The translations under genes were made by a program, and so were the position numbers. A model generated the notes under the pieces. The model did not search any database, was not told where the DNA came from, and saw nothing but the letters and a program-made list of their open reading frames with translations. Below, in pieces: positions 1-7,091 of a stretch of DNA of 10,366 nucleotides. The stretch is from Nanobdellota archaeon (lineage in GTDB: Archaea > Nanobdellota > Nanobdellia > Pacearchaeales > GW2011-AR1), in NCBI GenBank assembly GCA_022709585.1, contig JAKLIN010000021.1, positions 1 through 10,366 of the forward strand, written 5' to 3'. Each line of letters opens with the position of its first letter. Within the stretch, counting starts at the first letter, position 1.

Positions 1-45
1 AAAGCATTTTCAGAATTAATCGGAACAGGAATAAAGTTTGATTAA
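1..45 (+). CDS. 3' end of a convergent plus-strand gene, product unknown
   Basis: Frame 1 is open from the window edge and gives 14 codons (KAFSELIGTGIKFD) ending in TAA at 43-45. The other two forward frames hit stops sooner. This would be the C-terminus of a gene that starts outside the window and converges on the CCA-adding enzyme gene, leaving a 36-base gap (46-81) with no clear hairpin or T-run. The tail is too short to assign a family. An alternative is that a minus-strand gene begins at the CAT at 5-7, which would be ATG on the minus strand; a weak A/T-rich box lies about 27 bases upstream of it. I prefer the plus-strand reading but it is not secure. Confidence 0.5.
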   Translation, partial: KAFSELIGTGIKFD

Positions 46-81
46 ACTTGCTAAGCTCTTCCTGTAAACATTATCCTTAAA

Positions 82-1428
82 TTAAAATCTTAATTCTGAG
101 ATATCCATCTCATTTATCTTTTGTTTGTTTTTAGCTTCCCAGATAGAAAGATAGTCTTTAAGCTTTTCAGGAACTTCCTGCTCTGCGAAAAGCCTGCCAG
201 ATTTAACAAATGAATTCTTGTGTTCAGCTTTGAATCTTGTGGAATTTTCATTGTCTTTTTCAAGAGGGCCCGTAAGAATTATTTTCTTTTTGCTTTTTGC
301 AACAAAGAAGTAGATAGCTTTGTGCCCGCCAACATATTCAAATCCTTTTTCTTTTAAATCAAATCTTTTTTGTATTTCAAAGCAAAGATGATTAAAGAAT
401 TTCAAAAGCTTGCTTCCAGCAATGTCTCCCTCTTGCTTAGGTGTTTCAGCTTCTGCAAGTAGAAAATCAAGATTTCTTTTTTCAGCTAGAGATTTTATTT
501 CAGAAAGATTAACTTCTTGCTTCTCAAAAAAGCGTTCACTTGGATTTTTCAAGAATTCTTGAGCTTTTTCTTTGAACTTCTCAAAAACTTCTTCAGAAAG
601 AGTTGCCAGTGCATTTCTTTGTTTGTAAGTTGGGTCAATAAGAATAATTGGAGACTTTGTTTTAGATTCATTCAAGTCCATAAAAATCTGATTCTTGTTT
701 TTGTAGTATTTTTCAATATCCACAATCAATTTCTCGCCTTTTTTTAGCTTGGAAACCGCTTCTAGGAGTTTAGTGAAGCTTTTGTAATAATACACTAAAA
801 GCTCTAAAGAATAGCCTGAAAAGCCCCTTATGTATGATTCTGCGCCATAAACCTTCTGGGCATGACAAAATGCTTTAGCTAAAATAATTTCTTGCACAAT
901 TTTCTTGTCTTTAAGCTTTTTAGCGAGGTATTTAACATGATGATAAGACAAATCTGTTATATTTTCAGCTTGTTTAGGGTTATCTGCTTTAATCACTGGA
1001 ATAACCTCTAAACAAAGCCAAGGTGTAATCTGAATTTGGAAATAATCTCTTGAACCATGAACAACTTGAGGAGTAATGCCTTTCAGTTTTGTTAAAGCTT
1101 TGTAAGTTAATTCAGAAATATTCTGTTTTGCGATTTTTTTGTTTTTACTTTGTTTATTTGGAACTTTGCTGTTCTGTTTTTCAAATCTCACAAAAATGTC
1201 TCCATCATATTTGTCTTTTTTGATTAATGTTTTCTTAGCTAAACTTCCGCCAACAAACACTTGAGCATTTAGCTTTAAACTTTCAAGAGATTTTTCAAGG
1301 CGGGAGGTGAATTCCTTGACAATTTTTTCAGTTTCTTTTAATTCTTTTTCAGAAGGCTGAACTTTTTCCAAAACTTTTTTTAAAACTTCTTTTGAAGTTT
1401 GTTTAGTTCCGGCTTTATTTTTCTTCAT
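82..1428 (-). CDS. cca: archaeal class I CCA-adding enzyme (tRNA nucleotidyltransferase)
   Basis: This enzyme adds or repairs the 3'-terminal CCA of tRNAs from CTP and ATP without a nucleic acid template. With the start at 1428 it is 448 residues, close to the usual archaeal length. The head domain shows the nucleotidyltransferase signature: GGS at residues 60-62, then D75-G-D77, with a third acidic residue at E141 in the strand LEVIP. Downstream are the archaeal hallmarks YGAESYIRGFSGYSLELL (194-211) and the IDPTYKQRNALATLS segment (264-278), which match the central domain of the Archaeoglobus enzyme. The frame stays open to an ATG at 1518, but that adds 30 unrelated residues lying inside the upstream zinc-ribbon gene. 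The 1428 start gives a 14-base overlap and is preceded by AAGGGGTTG, a weak Shine-Dalgarno match. It is co-transcribed with arvC. The third carboxylate is Glu where Archaeoglobus has Asp. Confidence 0.95.
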   Translation of the reverse strand: MKKNKAGTKQTSKEVLKKVLEKVQPSEKELKETEKIVKEFTSRLEKSLESLKLNAQVFVGGSLAKKTLIKKDKYDGDIFVRFEKQNSKVPNKQSKNKKIAKQNISELTYKALTKLKGITPQVVHGSRDYFQIQITPWLCLEVIPVIKADNPKQAENITDLSYHHVKYLAKKLKDKKIVQEIILAKAFCHAQKVYGAESYIRGFSGYSLELLVYYYKSFTKLLEAVSKLKKGEKLIVDIEKYYKNKNQIFMDLNESKTKSPIILIDPTYKQRNALATLSEEVFEKFKEKAQEFLKNPSERFFEKQEVNLSEIKSLAEKRNLDFLLAEAETPKQEGDIAGSKLLKFFNHLCFEIQKRFDLKEKGFEYVGGHKAIYFFVAKSKKKIILTGPLEKDNENSTRFKAEHKNSFVKSGRLFAEQEVPEKLKDYLSIWEAKNKQKINEMDISELRF

Positions 1429-1804
1429 CTTTTGGCAACCCCTTTTCCAGTGTTGAAACCAAGTCAATGATGTACTTTCCTTCTTCAAGTTTGTAAACAA
1501 GAGGGTCATTCTTCCCAAATAGTTTAACTAAATCAATTTCAAACTTGCCCTCTCCTGTAACCCTAATAGATTCAATGTCAAGTATAATTGGGATATCTTC
1601 ATCTTCAATTCCAGAAATTTCACGAATATCTTCTTCAATTTTTTTGGTTTCTTCAGGAGGAATCTCAATAGGCTTATTTTTTATTCTTTCCAGCTGATCT
1701 TCTCTAACATAAAAAAAGAAATGCCCTCCGCATTTGTCACAGCCGTCTAAAATAGCTCTGCTTCCTGCAGGATAAATCTCTCCACAATGAACACACTGGT
1801 GCAT
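1415..1804 (-). CDS. arvC: OapC/ArvC-family zinc-ribbon protein (DUF2072)
   Basis: This is a 129-residue soluble protein. An N-terminal zinc ribbon has knuckles C4-x2-C7 and C22-x2-C25, the second within the family's GCDKCGGHFFFY block. A charged linker (about 40-70) follows, then a C-terminal part with two similar halves, GKFEIDLVKLF (86-96) and GKYIIDLVSTL (109-119). This layout is typical of the archaeal DUF2072/COG3364 family, named OapC (origin-associated) or ArvC. In haloarchaea it is encoded with the small GTPase ArvA, which drives extracellular vesicle formation. The biochemical role of the zinc-ribbon partner is not known to me. The gene has its own TATA box 25 bases before the start, so its message is probably leaderless. 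Its 3' end overlaps cca by 14 bases, so the two are likely translated from one transcript. Confidence 0.85.
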   Translation of the reverse strand: MHQCVHCGEIYPAGSRAILDGCDKCGGHFFFYVREDQLERIKNKPIEIPPEETKKIEEDIREISGIEDEDIPIILDIESIRVTGEGKFEIDLVKLFGKNDPLVYKLEEGKYIIDLVSTLEKGLPKDEEK

Positions 1805-1825
1805 ATTAGGTTAAACAACTCGCGC

Positions 1826-1833
1826 AATATAAA
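1826..1833 (-). promoter_or_regulatory. TATA box (box A) for arvC-cca
   Basis: The minus strand reads TTTATATT here, centred about 25 bases upstream of the ATG at 1804. Archaeal transcription starts about 22-27 bases after box A, so the start site would fall at or next to the start codon. No Shine-Dalgarno sequence lies between them, which fits leaderless translation. The gap after arvB (1805-1867) is 63 bases and holds little else. Confidence 0.65.
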
Positions 1834-1867
1834 GTTTTCGTCAATTTTTCAACAAAATCCAGAGCCT

Positions 1868-2287
1868 TTACTTCTTCAAGAATAATTCAATCTTTTTAGG
1901 GTTCTTTTTGATTTCTTTTACAATTGTAGCAGGCCCGATAATCGTGATAACATCCAAATCCCCTCCATAAAGAAGATTTACAATATTTCTCTTTATTTTG
2001 TCGATTAAGCTTCTATCAGAATAGTTGGAAACAATTGCCAATTCCACTCCTCTGAAACTTTCAAATCCCCTTATTAAATTCATTGTGTCTTTAATTAATT
2101 TGGATTCTTCTTCAGGCTTAAGTTTTCCTTGTAAAATTAGAATAGTGTCTTCTCTTATAATTTCAAGAATTCTCCTAATTCTGTTATTGCTATCTAGGTC
2201 TTTTATTTCAGCATAAGGAAGAAACTGCAAAGTAAAATCTTTTGTTCGGCTCATTCCTCTTCTTTCTGAATTATTCCTCTTTTTCAT
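1868..2287 (-). CDS. arvB: OapB/ArvB-family protein (DUF2073)
   Basis: This is a 139-residue soluble protein with no membrane segment. The pattern RIRRILEIIRED (37-48), LQGKLKPEEESKLIKDTM (52-69) and a C-terminal DVITIIGPA (112-120) matches the archaeal DUF2073 family, now called OapB/ArvB, whose haloarchaeal members share the 'L.P.EESKLIE.TM' and 'VIGPA' blocks. It lies 11 bases after the GTPase stop, in the conserved arvA-arvB order, and has no promoter of its own. The first ATG (2287) adds a basic stretch, MKKRNNSERRG. A second ATG at residue 12 (2254) sits directly behind AGAGGA, too close for a normal ribosome site, so the start is uncertain by 11 residues. It presumably works with the GTPase, but its molecular function is unknown. 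Confidence 0.85.
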   Translation of the reverse strand: MKKRNNSERRGMSRTKDFTLQFLPYAEIKDLDSNNRIRRILEIIREDTILILQGKLKPEEESKLIKDTMNLIRGFESFRGVELAIVSNYSDRSLIDKIKRNIVNLLYGGDLDVITIIGPATIVKEIKKNPKKIELFLKK

Positions 2288-2298
2288 TTTATATCTTG

Positions 2299-2943
2299 TT
2301 AAACTTTTTTAGACAGTTTGAAAAGTGACTCATAAAACTCTTCAAGATTCTTTCCATATCTTGCACTGATTCCCACAACTTCGTATTCTGGGAAAGCAGC
2401 CTCGATTTTCTTGATATCTGCTTTTTTCAAGTCAATTTTATTTGCGACAATTAAAACAGGGATTTTTCTTGCAGCTAGGTTTCCAACAATGGTGATATTA
2501 ACTTGATTGTAAGGATTTTCAGCAGCATCTAAAACAATGACAACCAAGTCCATATCATCTAACCATTTGATACTTTCAATAACTCCTTGTGTTGCTTCTT
2601 TAGCTCTTTCTTTAGCATCTTTTTTACTCATCTTATATTTCAAGAAATCTTCATAATCAATCTTTGTTGCAATTCCAGGAGTATCAATAAGCTTGAAAGT
2701 CATTTTCTTGCCCTTGTAACTTATTTCAACTTTCTCTTTGAATTGAACAGTTCTTGTTTGGTGAGGAATTTTGCTGACTTCTCCAATCTCTTCTCCTGTG
2801 AAGTCTTTACAGATTCTATTTGCTAAGCTCGTTTTTCCAGCATTAGGCGGACCGTAAAATCCTAACTTAATCTCTTTTTTATTCTTGAAAATGTTGAAAA
2901 ACATCCTCGAAAAAAAGTCTTTGAATATAGTTATTGCTGCCAT
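2299..2943 (-). CDS. arvA: Era-like small GTPase, OapA/ArvA family
   Basis: This is a 214-residue TRAFAC-class GTPase with all five G motifs: G1 GPPNAGKTS (31-39), a G2 threonine at 63 or 65, G3 DTPG (87-90), G4 NKID (168-171) and G5 SAR (193-195). Members of this archaeal family are encoded with DUF2073 and DUF2072 proteins, as here. They were called origin-associated (OapA), and a Haloferax member, ArvA, was shown to drive extracellular vesicle formation. An insert between G3 and G4 (about 91-128) is rich in Lys and Glu. Residues 2-20 before the G domain are aromatic and amphipathic-looking (FKDFFSRMFFNIFK), suggesting a membrane-binding helix like that of Arf/Sar GTPases; this is inference. 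It is the first gene of arvA-arvB, with a TATA box 25 bases before the start. Bacterial Era has a C-terminal KH domain; this protein is too short to have one. Confidence 0.9.
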   Translation of the reverse strand: MAAITIFKDFFSRMFFNIFKNKKEIKLGFYGPPNAGKTSLANRICKDFTGEEIGEVSKIPHQTRTVQFKEKVEISYKGKKMTFKLIDTPGIATKIDYEDFLKYKMSKKDAKERAKEATQGVIESIKWLDDMDLVVIVLDAAENPYNQVNITIVGNLAARKIPVLIVANKIDLKKADIKKIEAAFPEYEVVGISARYGKNLEEFYESLFKLSKKV

Positions 2944-2964
2944 AGTATAGTTTTGTGAAACGGA

Positions 2965-2972
2965 TTTATAAA
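2965..2972 (-). promoter_or_regulatory. TATA box for arvA-arvB
   Basis: The minus strand reads TTTATAAA, centred 25 bases upstream of the arvA ATG at 2943, with purine-rich GAAA just before it in BRE position. No Shine-Dalgarno sequence is visible, so the transcript is probably leaderless. The box lies only 8 bases beyond the stop of the upstream gene, and no T-run separates them, so readthrough from that gene is possible. Confidence 0.75.
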
Positions 2973-2980
2973 TATTTCAG

Positions 2981-5713
2981 TTAAACAGTATAACCCTTGC
3001 TTTCTTTTTGAGGCTTCTTAATTTTTGGGTCTTTTATTCCAGGCATCCCGGGGTTTTTTCCAGCATATTTTTTCATAACATATCTCACCTGCTCTGGGCT
3101 CCATTTAGCCTTGATTAAACTATCTGAAATGTCCTTGTTCTTGGCATTTCTTTCTTTTGAAGCGTGAACATAATTTATGATATTGTAAAGTTGGTTTTTG
3201 TTAGGAAACAAATGATGTTCATATCTTGTTTGATACCATCTTCCTAAGAGAACATAAATAATTGCTGCGAGAATTATAAGAACAATTATTGCAAGAACAA
3301 ATACTGCCCATTTGTATTCCACTAAGATGTTTAATTTTTGTTCTTCGGGTTTTCCATTCTCAAAAGGAACAAGCTTACTAAGCACAGGAGAAATAAAGAA
3401 AGGCAAGGTGCCTGTTAAAATCTTTTTTGTTGTTGCAACTTCAAACTCTTTTGCTTCTCCATTCAGTTTAAGATAATAAAACCCTTCTTCTTTAGATAGC
3501 GTGATGCCGGAATCAATAAGTTCATCTTCTGTAGGGAAAATTAAATAAGTGTCTTTGTATTTTTGGTTTGCAGGAAGGCTTATTTTAACAATAGAAACTT
3601 TTTCTGTTTCTTTTGTAGCGTAACTAATGTTGTAAATAACATAACTAATTTTTCCGATAAGGTTTTCAATTTCCCAATTTTGAATAGCTTCTTTGTATCC
3701 TTTAGTTTTGCTAGTGTTGTAAGACTCTCCTGAGGCAGTAGCAACGTAATCAGAGTCTGCTTCAGACAAATCCATTGGGAAAATATCAGAGCTAGCAAGA
3801 CTGTCTCCTTTGTTCACGCTTCTTGGGAAATCTTTTGAGACTTCAGAGTTCATGTCTTGCATTATTTTCAAATAATCCGCATCAGAGCTAGCAAGATCCA
3901 TTTTTTGCTCAATTGTTTGAATAAGTGTTTTTGTTTTTTCTAACTGCGTATATTTCTTTAATGCGTTTTGATGGAATGTTCCGGAAACAGATTTCAAGGA
4001 ATTTTCTAATAAACTAGAGCTTTCTTTTAATCTTTCAAGGAGAATGTCCAATGAATCTTGAGGTGTTTGAACAATAATCGTGAAATTTTTAGTATAAGTA
4101 AAATCAGCAGAATCTTTTAGTGTGACACTTAAGTTGTAAGTTTTTGATTCATTGTATTTATGCTTTGTAACCGGAGTTTTTGTAGAATCAGTTGGAGATT
4201 TATCTCCGAAATTCCACTTATAATCTTCTACTAAATGAGTTGAGCCTGAACTGTTTACAGTGACTTTGAATTCTTGTTCAATAGACAAGGGCACACTTAA
4301 GGTGGATGTAAATCCGTTTAAATGAGTTATAACCGGGACTTTTTCAACTGTGAAATTCTTTGTGAAAATAGGATATCTTTTAGAAGAATTAACAAATTCT
4401 GCTTTAATTTGGTATTTTGTTCCAACAGCAGATGGGACAAAGATATTCAAGCTTTCTAAATTTATTTTTTGTGAAGAGAAACTCACTTTTGGTGTTTTTT
4501 GCTGAATCTCGTAAAACTCTTCAGAAATTTTGGTTTTTTGGTCATCTGTATAAGTAAGGCTTAATGAAGAAAGAGTAATTGTTTGAGCAACATTTGAAGT
4601 TATTTTTATCGGAATTACACATCCGTCCTCGCAGTTATTGTCATATCTTTCTTGAATATAATTTGTTAATTCATCTTCAATATCAAATCCGCTTTCTTTC
4701 GTGCTTTGCTTTATTGTTGTTTCATTTAAGATGATTGGCTTAAGAGCTGCATATTCTCCTGTTTTAATAAAAAGTTCAAAATGGTCTTCTTCACTGAAAA
4801 GCTCACTACATGAATCATCTTGAGAATATTTTATTTTGTAAAGATTTTCACTTCCTTTTTTAGCATTTATGCAAACTTCAAATTCTCCTTCTTGGCTTAA
4901 GCTGAAATTTCCTGTTTTTGTTGCAGGAATGCATTGAATAATTATGTCTCCCTCAAAATTTCCCGGTTTAGCAGTGCATTTTCCTTCTGCACCTTCGCTA
5001 TTTCTTATTGTTAGATTCATCACAGGGCTTGTTCCATCTGCTTGTTTTTTGATTATTGCGCCTATTTGAGCAACAGGACTGGTTTGTTTCATCTCAATAT
5101 GATTGCAATATTCAACATCATCGGTAATAATTGCATATTCTGTTTCGTCTGAGTCATAGCACCCTTTGTTTAAAGTCGAGCTAAATACACCAGTAGACTC
5201 AAAAGGAACCCAATCAATTTTTTCATCTGCTAAAATATCAACTTCTATTTGAGGAGACATAGATTTAGAAGCATCACTTTCAATTTTCATTGAAAATTTG
5301 TCTATTCCTTCAAAACTTTCTCCTATAATTTTAAGCCCGTAAGTAATAATCTCTTGTTCAGAACCCGTAGTGTCTATTCTTGTTGATTCTCCAGAATCAG
5401 AAGCGCCATAATTAGGTTTGCAATCTGAAGGAATGCAGGTTTTAGTTAAACCGGTTTTATTAATTAAATCTGTTAAATTTATTTTATATTTAAATCCTGA
5501 AACTTCTTTTAGAGATGAAGAATAATTCCAAATTGAGAATTCCAATGAAGTGCTTGTAGGTTCATTAGACACGCTTATATTAATCCATCCGCTGATTCTC
5601 GAACCAGGAGCATATTTATTCGAAATTTCATAAGGATCTTTTGCAGGAGTAAACGAAGCTGAAATAAAAGATAAACTAATTAGAATTAATAAGAACATCA
5701 CTCCTTTTTTCAT
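2981..5713 (-). CDS. large single-pass surface protein with PKD domain and cytoplasmic helical tail
   Basis: This 910-residue protein has a signal peptide (1-20, MKKGVMFLLILISLSFISAS). Its ectodomain of about 780 residues is rich in N-X-S/T sequons and probably mostly beta. A PKD domain spans about 470-550, with the hallmark WNFGD at 500-504. A helical, possibly coiled-coil stretch follows at about 553-625, then a further domain to about 790. One transmembrane helix (about 801-824) ends in RWYQTR. The cytoplasmic tail of about 85 residues holds a helical block (838-885) with ISDSLIKAKWSPEQVRYVMKKY, and ends in a Lys/Pro-rich segment. The cysteines occur in clusters such as TCIPSDC (92-98) and NCEDGC (360-365), suggesting disulfides outside the cell. 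I do not recognise the full-length family. It could be an adhesin, S-layer-linked protein or receptor. It lies just upstream of the Arv GTPase operon and has its own leaderless-type promoter. Confidence 0.8.
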   Translation of the reverse strand: MKKGVMFLLILISLSFISASFTPAKDPYEISNKYAPGSRISGWINISVSNEPTSTSLEFSIWNYSSSLKEVSGFKYKINLTDLINKTGLTKTCIPSDCKPNYGASDSGESTRIDTTGSEQEIITYGLKIIGESFEGIDKFSMKIESDASKSMSPQIEVDILADEKIDWVPFESTGVFSSTLNKGCYDSDETEYAIITDDVEYCNHIEMKQTSPVAQIGAIIKKQADGTSPVMNLTIRNSEGAEGKCTAKPGNFEGDIIIQCIPATKTGNFSLSQEGEFEVCINAKKGSENLYKIKYSQDDSCSELFSEEDHFELFIKTGEYAALKPIILNETTIKQSTKESGFDIEDELTNYIQERYDNNCEDGCVIPIKITSNVAQTITLSSLSLTYTDDQKTKISEEFYEIQQKTPKVSFSSQKINLESLNIFVPSAVGTKYQIKAEFVNSSKRYPIFTKNFTVEKVPVITHLNGFTSTLSVPLSIEQEFKVTVNSSGSTHLVEDYKWNFGDKSPTDSTKTPVTKHKYNESKTYNLSVTLKDSADFTYTKNFTIIVQTPQDSLDILLERLKESSSLLENSLKSVSGTFHQNALKKYTQLEKTKTLIQTIEQKMDLASSDADYLKIMQDMNSEVSKDFPRSVNKGDSLASSDIFPMDLSEADSDYVATASGESYNTSKTKGYKEAIQNWEIENLIGKISYVIYNISYATKETEKVSIVKISLPANQKYKDTYLIFPTEDELIDSGITLSKEEGFYYLKLNGEAKEFEVATTKKILTGTLPFFISPVLSKLVPFENGKPEEQKLNILVEYKWAVFVLAIIVLIILAAIIYVLLGRWYQTRYEHHLFPNKNQLYNIINYVHASKERNAKNKDISDSLIKAKWSPEQVRYVMKKYAGKNPGMPGIKDPKIKKPQKESKGYTV

Positions 5714-5734
5714 GATAAGACTATAACTTTTTAT

Positions 5735-5742
5735 TTTATAAA
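5735..5742 (-). promoter_or_regulatory. TATA box for the 910-residue surface protein gene
   Basis: The minus strand reads TTTATAAA, centred about 25 bases upstream of the ATG at 5713. No Shine-Dalgarno sequence lies between, so the transcript is probably leaderless. The same arrangement occurs before arvA, arvC and the metzincin gene. Confidence 0.75.
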
Positions 5743-5761
5743 TCTTGCTTGAAACACATTT

Positions 5762-5767
5762 AAAAAA
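5762..5767 (-). terminator. oligo-T terminator candidate after the cysteine-rich pair
   Basis: The minus strand carries a run of six T residues about 30 bases after the stop codon of the gene ending at 5798 and about 20 bases before the next TATA box. Archaeal RNA polymerase terminates at short oligo-T tracts without needing a hairpin. In an AT-rich genome such a run could also arise by chance. Confidence 0.4.
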
Positions 5768-5797
5768 TAGAGTTTCAAATAAATTGATTGCGTAGAA

Positions 5798-7090
5798 TTA
5801 TTTTTTCTTGTTCTTTGTTATTGCAAATCCAGTGTAAACCAGTGCAATCACAATAATTGCTAATGCAAAGGTAATCCAATCAAAGAATGGAAGAGGAACT
5901 TGCGAAGGGCATTCAAATCTTTGAGAGCCAGGTTTACATTCAGAAGGAGCAGATTCTCCGCATGTAGAAATCCAAGCAGCACCCCAGCTAACATCTAAAA
6001 ATCCATCATCTTCGCAGGTATCTCCGGGAGTGGTAATTCTTCTTGTGCAATATCCTCCGCAACTAGAGCCAGTATTTCTTTCAACTGATTCACATTGTTT
6101 GGCTCCTTCATTCCATGCACAGTCTGTTGTTCTTGGGGGGTTATTTCCTTTTGCAATAGTGTCACAGTTGTCTGAATTACACATATCTCTAACTGCATCA
6201 TTACATCCTTTTCCAAGAAGTTTTTCATAATCTGCGCAAGAAGTTATTCCGAAATAACTACAAATTGGTTCTCCGTTTGTTGGAGGTGTTTTAATATTGA
6301 TTGTATTCGAACTTTTAACTGTTCCTCCTCTGGCAACATCTGTAGCATTAAAAGAATATTCTCCTGCTCCATCAAATCTTGAGGCTTTCCAAGTGTAATA
6401 TGAATATTCTCCCAAATAGCTTCTTGGATTTGAAGGAGTTTTGTAAATTGTATAGTTAATATCATCTCCAGATTGCAATGGTGAACCAGCCAGTTTCTCA
6501 ACAATTAAATCAACTGGCACAGTGTCCCAGGTGCATGAAGAATTCCATCGAGCAGTGAATGTAGGGAGAACCTCTCCAAGTTCCTTTCTCTCACAACAAA
6601 TTTTTGCTCCAGAGACATAAGAAACATTTGCTAAATGAGCATTTCCTCTATCGGATAAATATAAAATTTCTGATTCATTGACCCCACAGACATAACTTAT
6701 TGGTGCAGTATAACATGCGTTAGAAGAAGAAAAATTATAGAAGCCGTCATAGCAGACATTTGTGGAATAATTTGAATATGCAGGGCTTTCAGCATGCGCA
6801 TTCGTTGTAGAAGATAATCCCAAAAGTTTATTTTTTCCAATGCAGGTTAAACTTCCCGTGCTTCCAAAAAAATTATCACAACATAAAACATAAGGATAAC
6901 CTAATTCTGAAACATTTGCTCCATGAGCATTTGTTATATCTGAAATTCGCATGATTACGTCTCCTCCGCATCTAGCTAAGGGAACAACTGCACAAGCGGG
7001 TTCTTCTGCGGATAATAAACTTGTAAAAGCAAATCCGATTGTTAAAAATAAGAAGATCAATTCAATTTCTTTTGTTTTTTTGTTTATCAT
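5798..7090 (-). CDS. cysteine-rich exported protein with three NAH repeats and C-terminal membrane anchor
   Basis: This is a 430-residue protein with an N-terminal signal sequence (about 9-28). Three similar cysteine modules follow (41-71, 83-113, 135-166). Each has a cysteine, then about 13-15 residues to an Asn-Ala-His (54, 97, 150), then about 14 residues to a Cys or Cys-Cys. An Ig-like beta segment (about 190-266) comes next, then a dense cysteine region (277-394). A terminal anchor consists of PLPFFDW, a transmembrane helix (about 404-424) and the basic tail KNKKK. Many N-X-S/T sequons support exposure outside the cell. I do not recognise a named family, though similar 'TNAH' cysteine repeats occur, as I recall, in predicted DPANN surface proteins. 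The start lies one base after the upstream stop, with AGGAT overlapping that stop, so the two genes form a translationally coupled operon. Confidence 0.75.
   Translation of the reverse strand: MINKKTKEIELIFLFLTIGFAFTSLLSAEEPACAVVPLARCGGDVIMRISDITNAHGANVSELGYPYVLCCDNFFGSTGSLTCIGKNKLLGLSSTTNAHAESPAYSNYSTNVCYDGFYNFSSSNACYTAPISYVCGVNESEILYLSDRGNAHLANVSYVSGAKICCERKELGEVLPTFTARWNSSCTWDTVPVDLIVEKLAGSPLQSGDDINYTIYKTPSNPRSYLGEYSYYTWKASRFDGAGEYSFNATDVARGGTVKSSNTINIKTPPTNGEPICSYFGITSCADYEKLLGKGCNDAVRDMCNSDNCDTIAKGNNPPRTTDCAWNEGAKQCESVERNTGSSCGGYCTRRITTPGDTCEDDGFLDVSWGAAWISTCGESAPSECKPGSQRFECPSQVPLPFFDWITFALAIIVIALVYTGFAITKNKKK
6593..6970 (-). repeat. three cysteine/NAH protein repeats
   Basis: These bases encode residues 41-166 of the cysteine-rich protein. 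The three units share Cys, a Ser/Leu-rich strand, Asn-Ala-His and a terminal Cys or Cys-Cys with nearly constant spacing. The second unit ends in one Cys (C113) where the others end in two. Similarity is at protein level only; the DNA copies are well diverged, so the duplication is old. Confidence 0.65.
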
Positions 7091-7091
7091 T

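Noticed and set aside
46..81. Terminator between the convergent genes at the left edge
   Set aside because: The 36-base gap has no oligo-T run of five or more on either strand and no convincing hairpin.
517..747. Plus-strand open frame of 76 codons inside cca
   Set aside because: It runs antisense to a strongly conserved gene, is Phe-rich because it reads opposite Lys codons, and has no promoter or family resemblance. The plus-strand frames at 2025-2216, 2587-2826 and 6030-6230 were rejected for the same reasons.
1445..1460. Sequence resembling an archaeal origin recognition box (TTCCAGTGTTGAAAC) near the origin-associated gene set
   Set aside because: It is a single copy, interrupted by two extra bases relative to the usual TTCCAGTGGAAAC core, and lies inside the arvC coding sequence. 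No cluster of boxes, A/T-rich unwinding region or orc1/cdc6 gene is in the window.
1429..1518. Longer N-terminus for the CCA-adding enzyme, starting at the ATG at 1518
   Set aside because: The extra 30 residues lie inside the 3' end of the zinc-ribbon gene, do not resemble the family, and would create a 104-base overlap. The start at 1428 gives the normal length and a small overlap.
3580..3798. Minus-strand open frames in other phases (3580-3798, 5995-6228, 6244-6504)
   Set aside because: Each lies within a larger gene with clear domain structure and shows no motif or start signal of its own.
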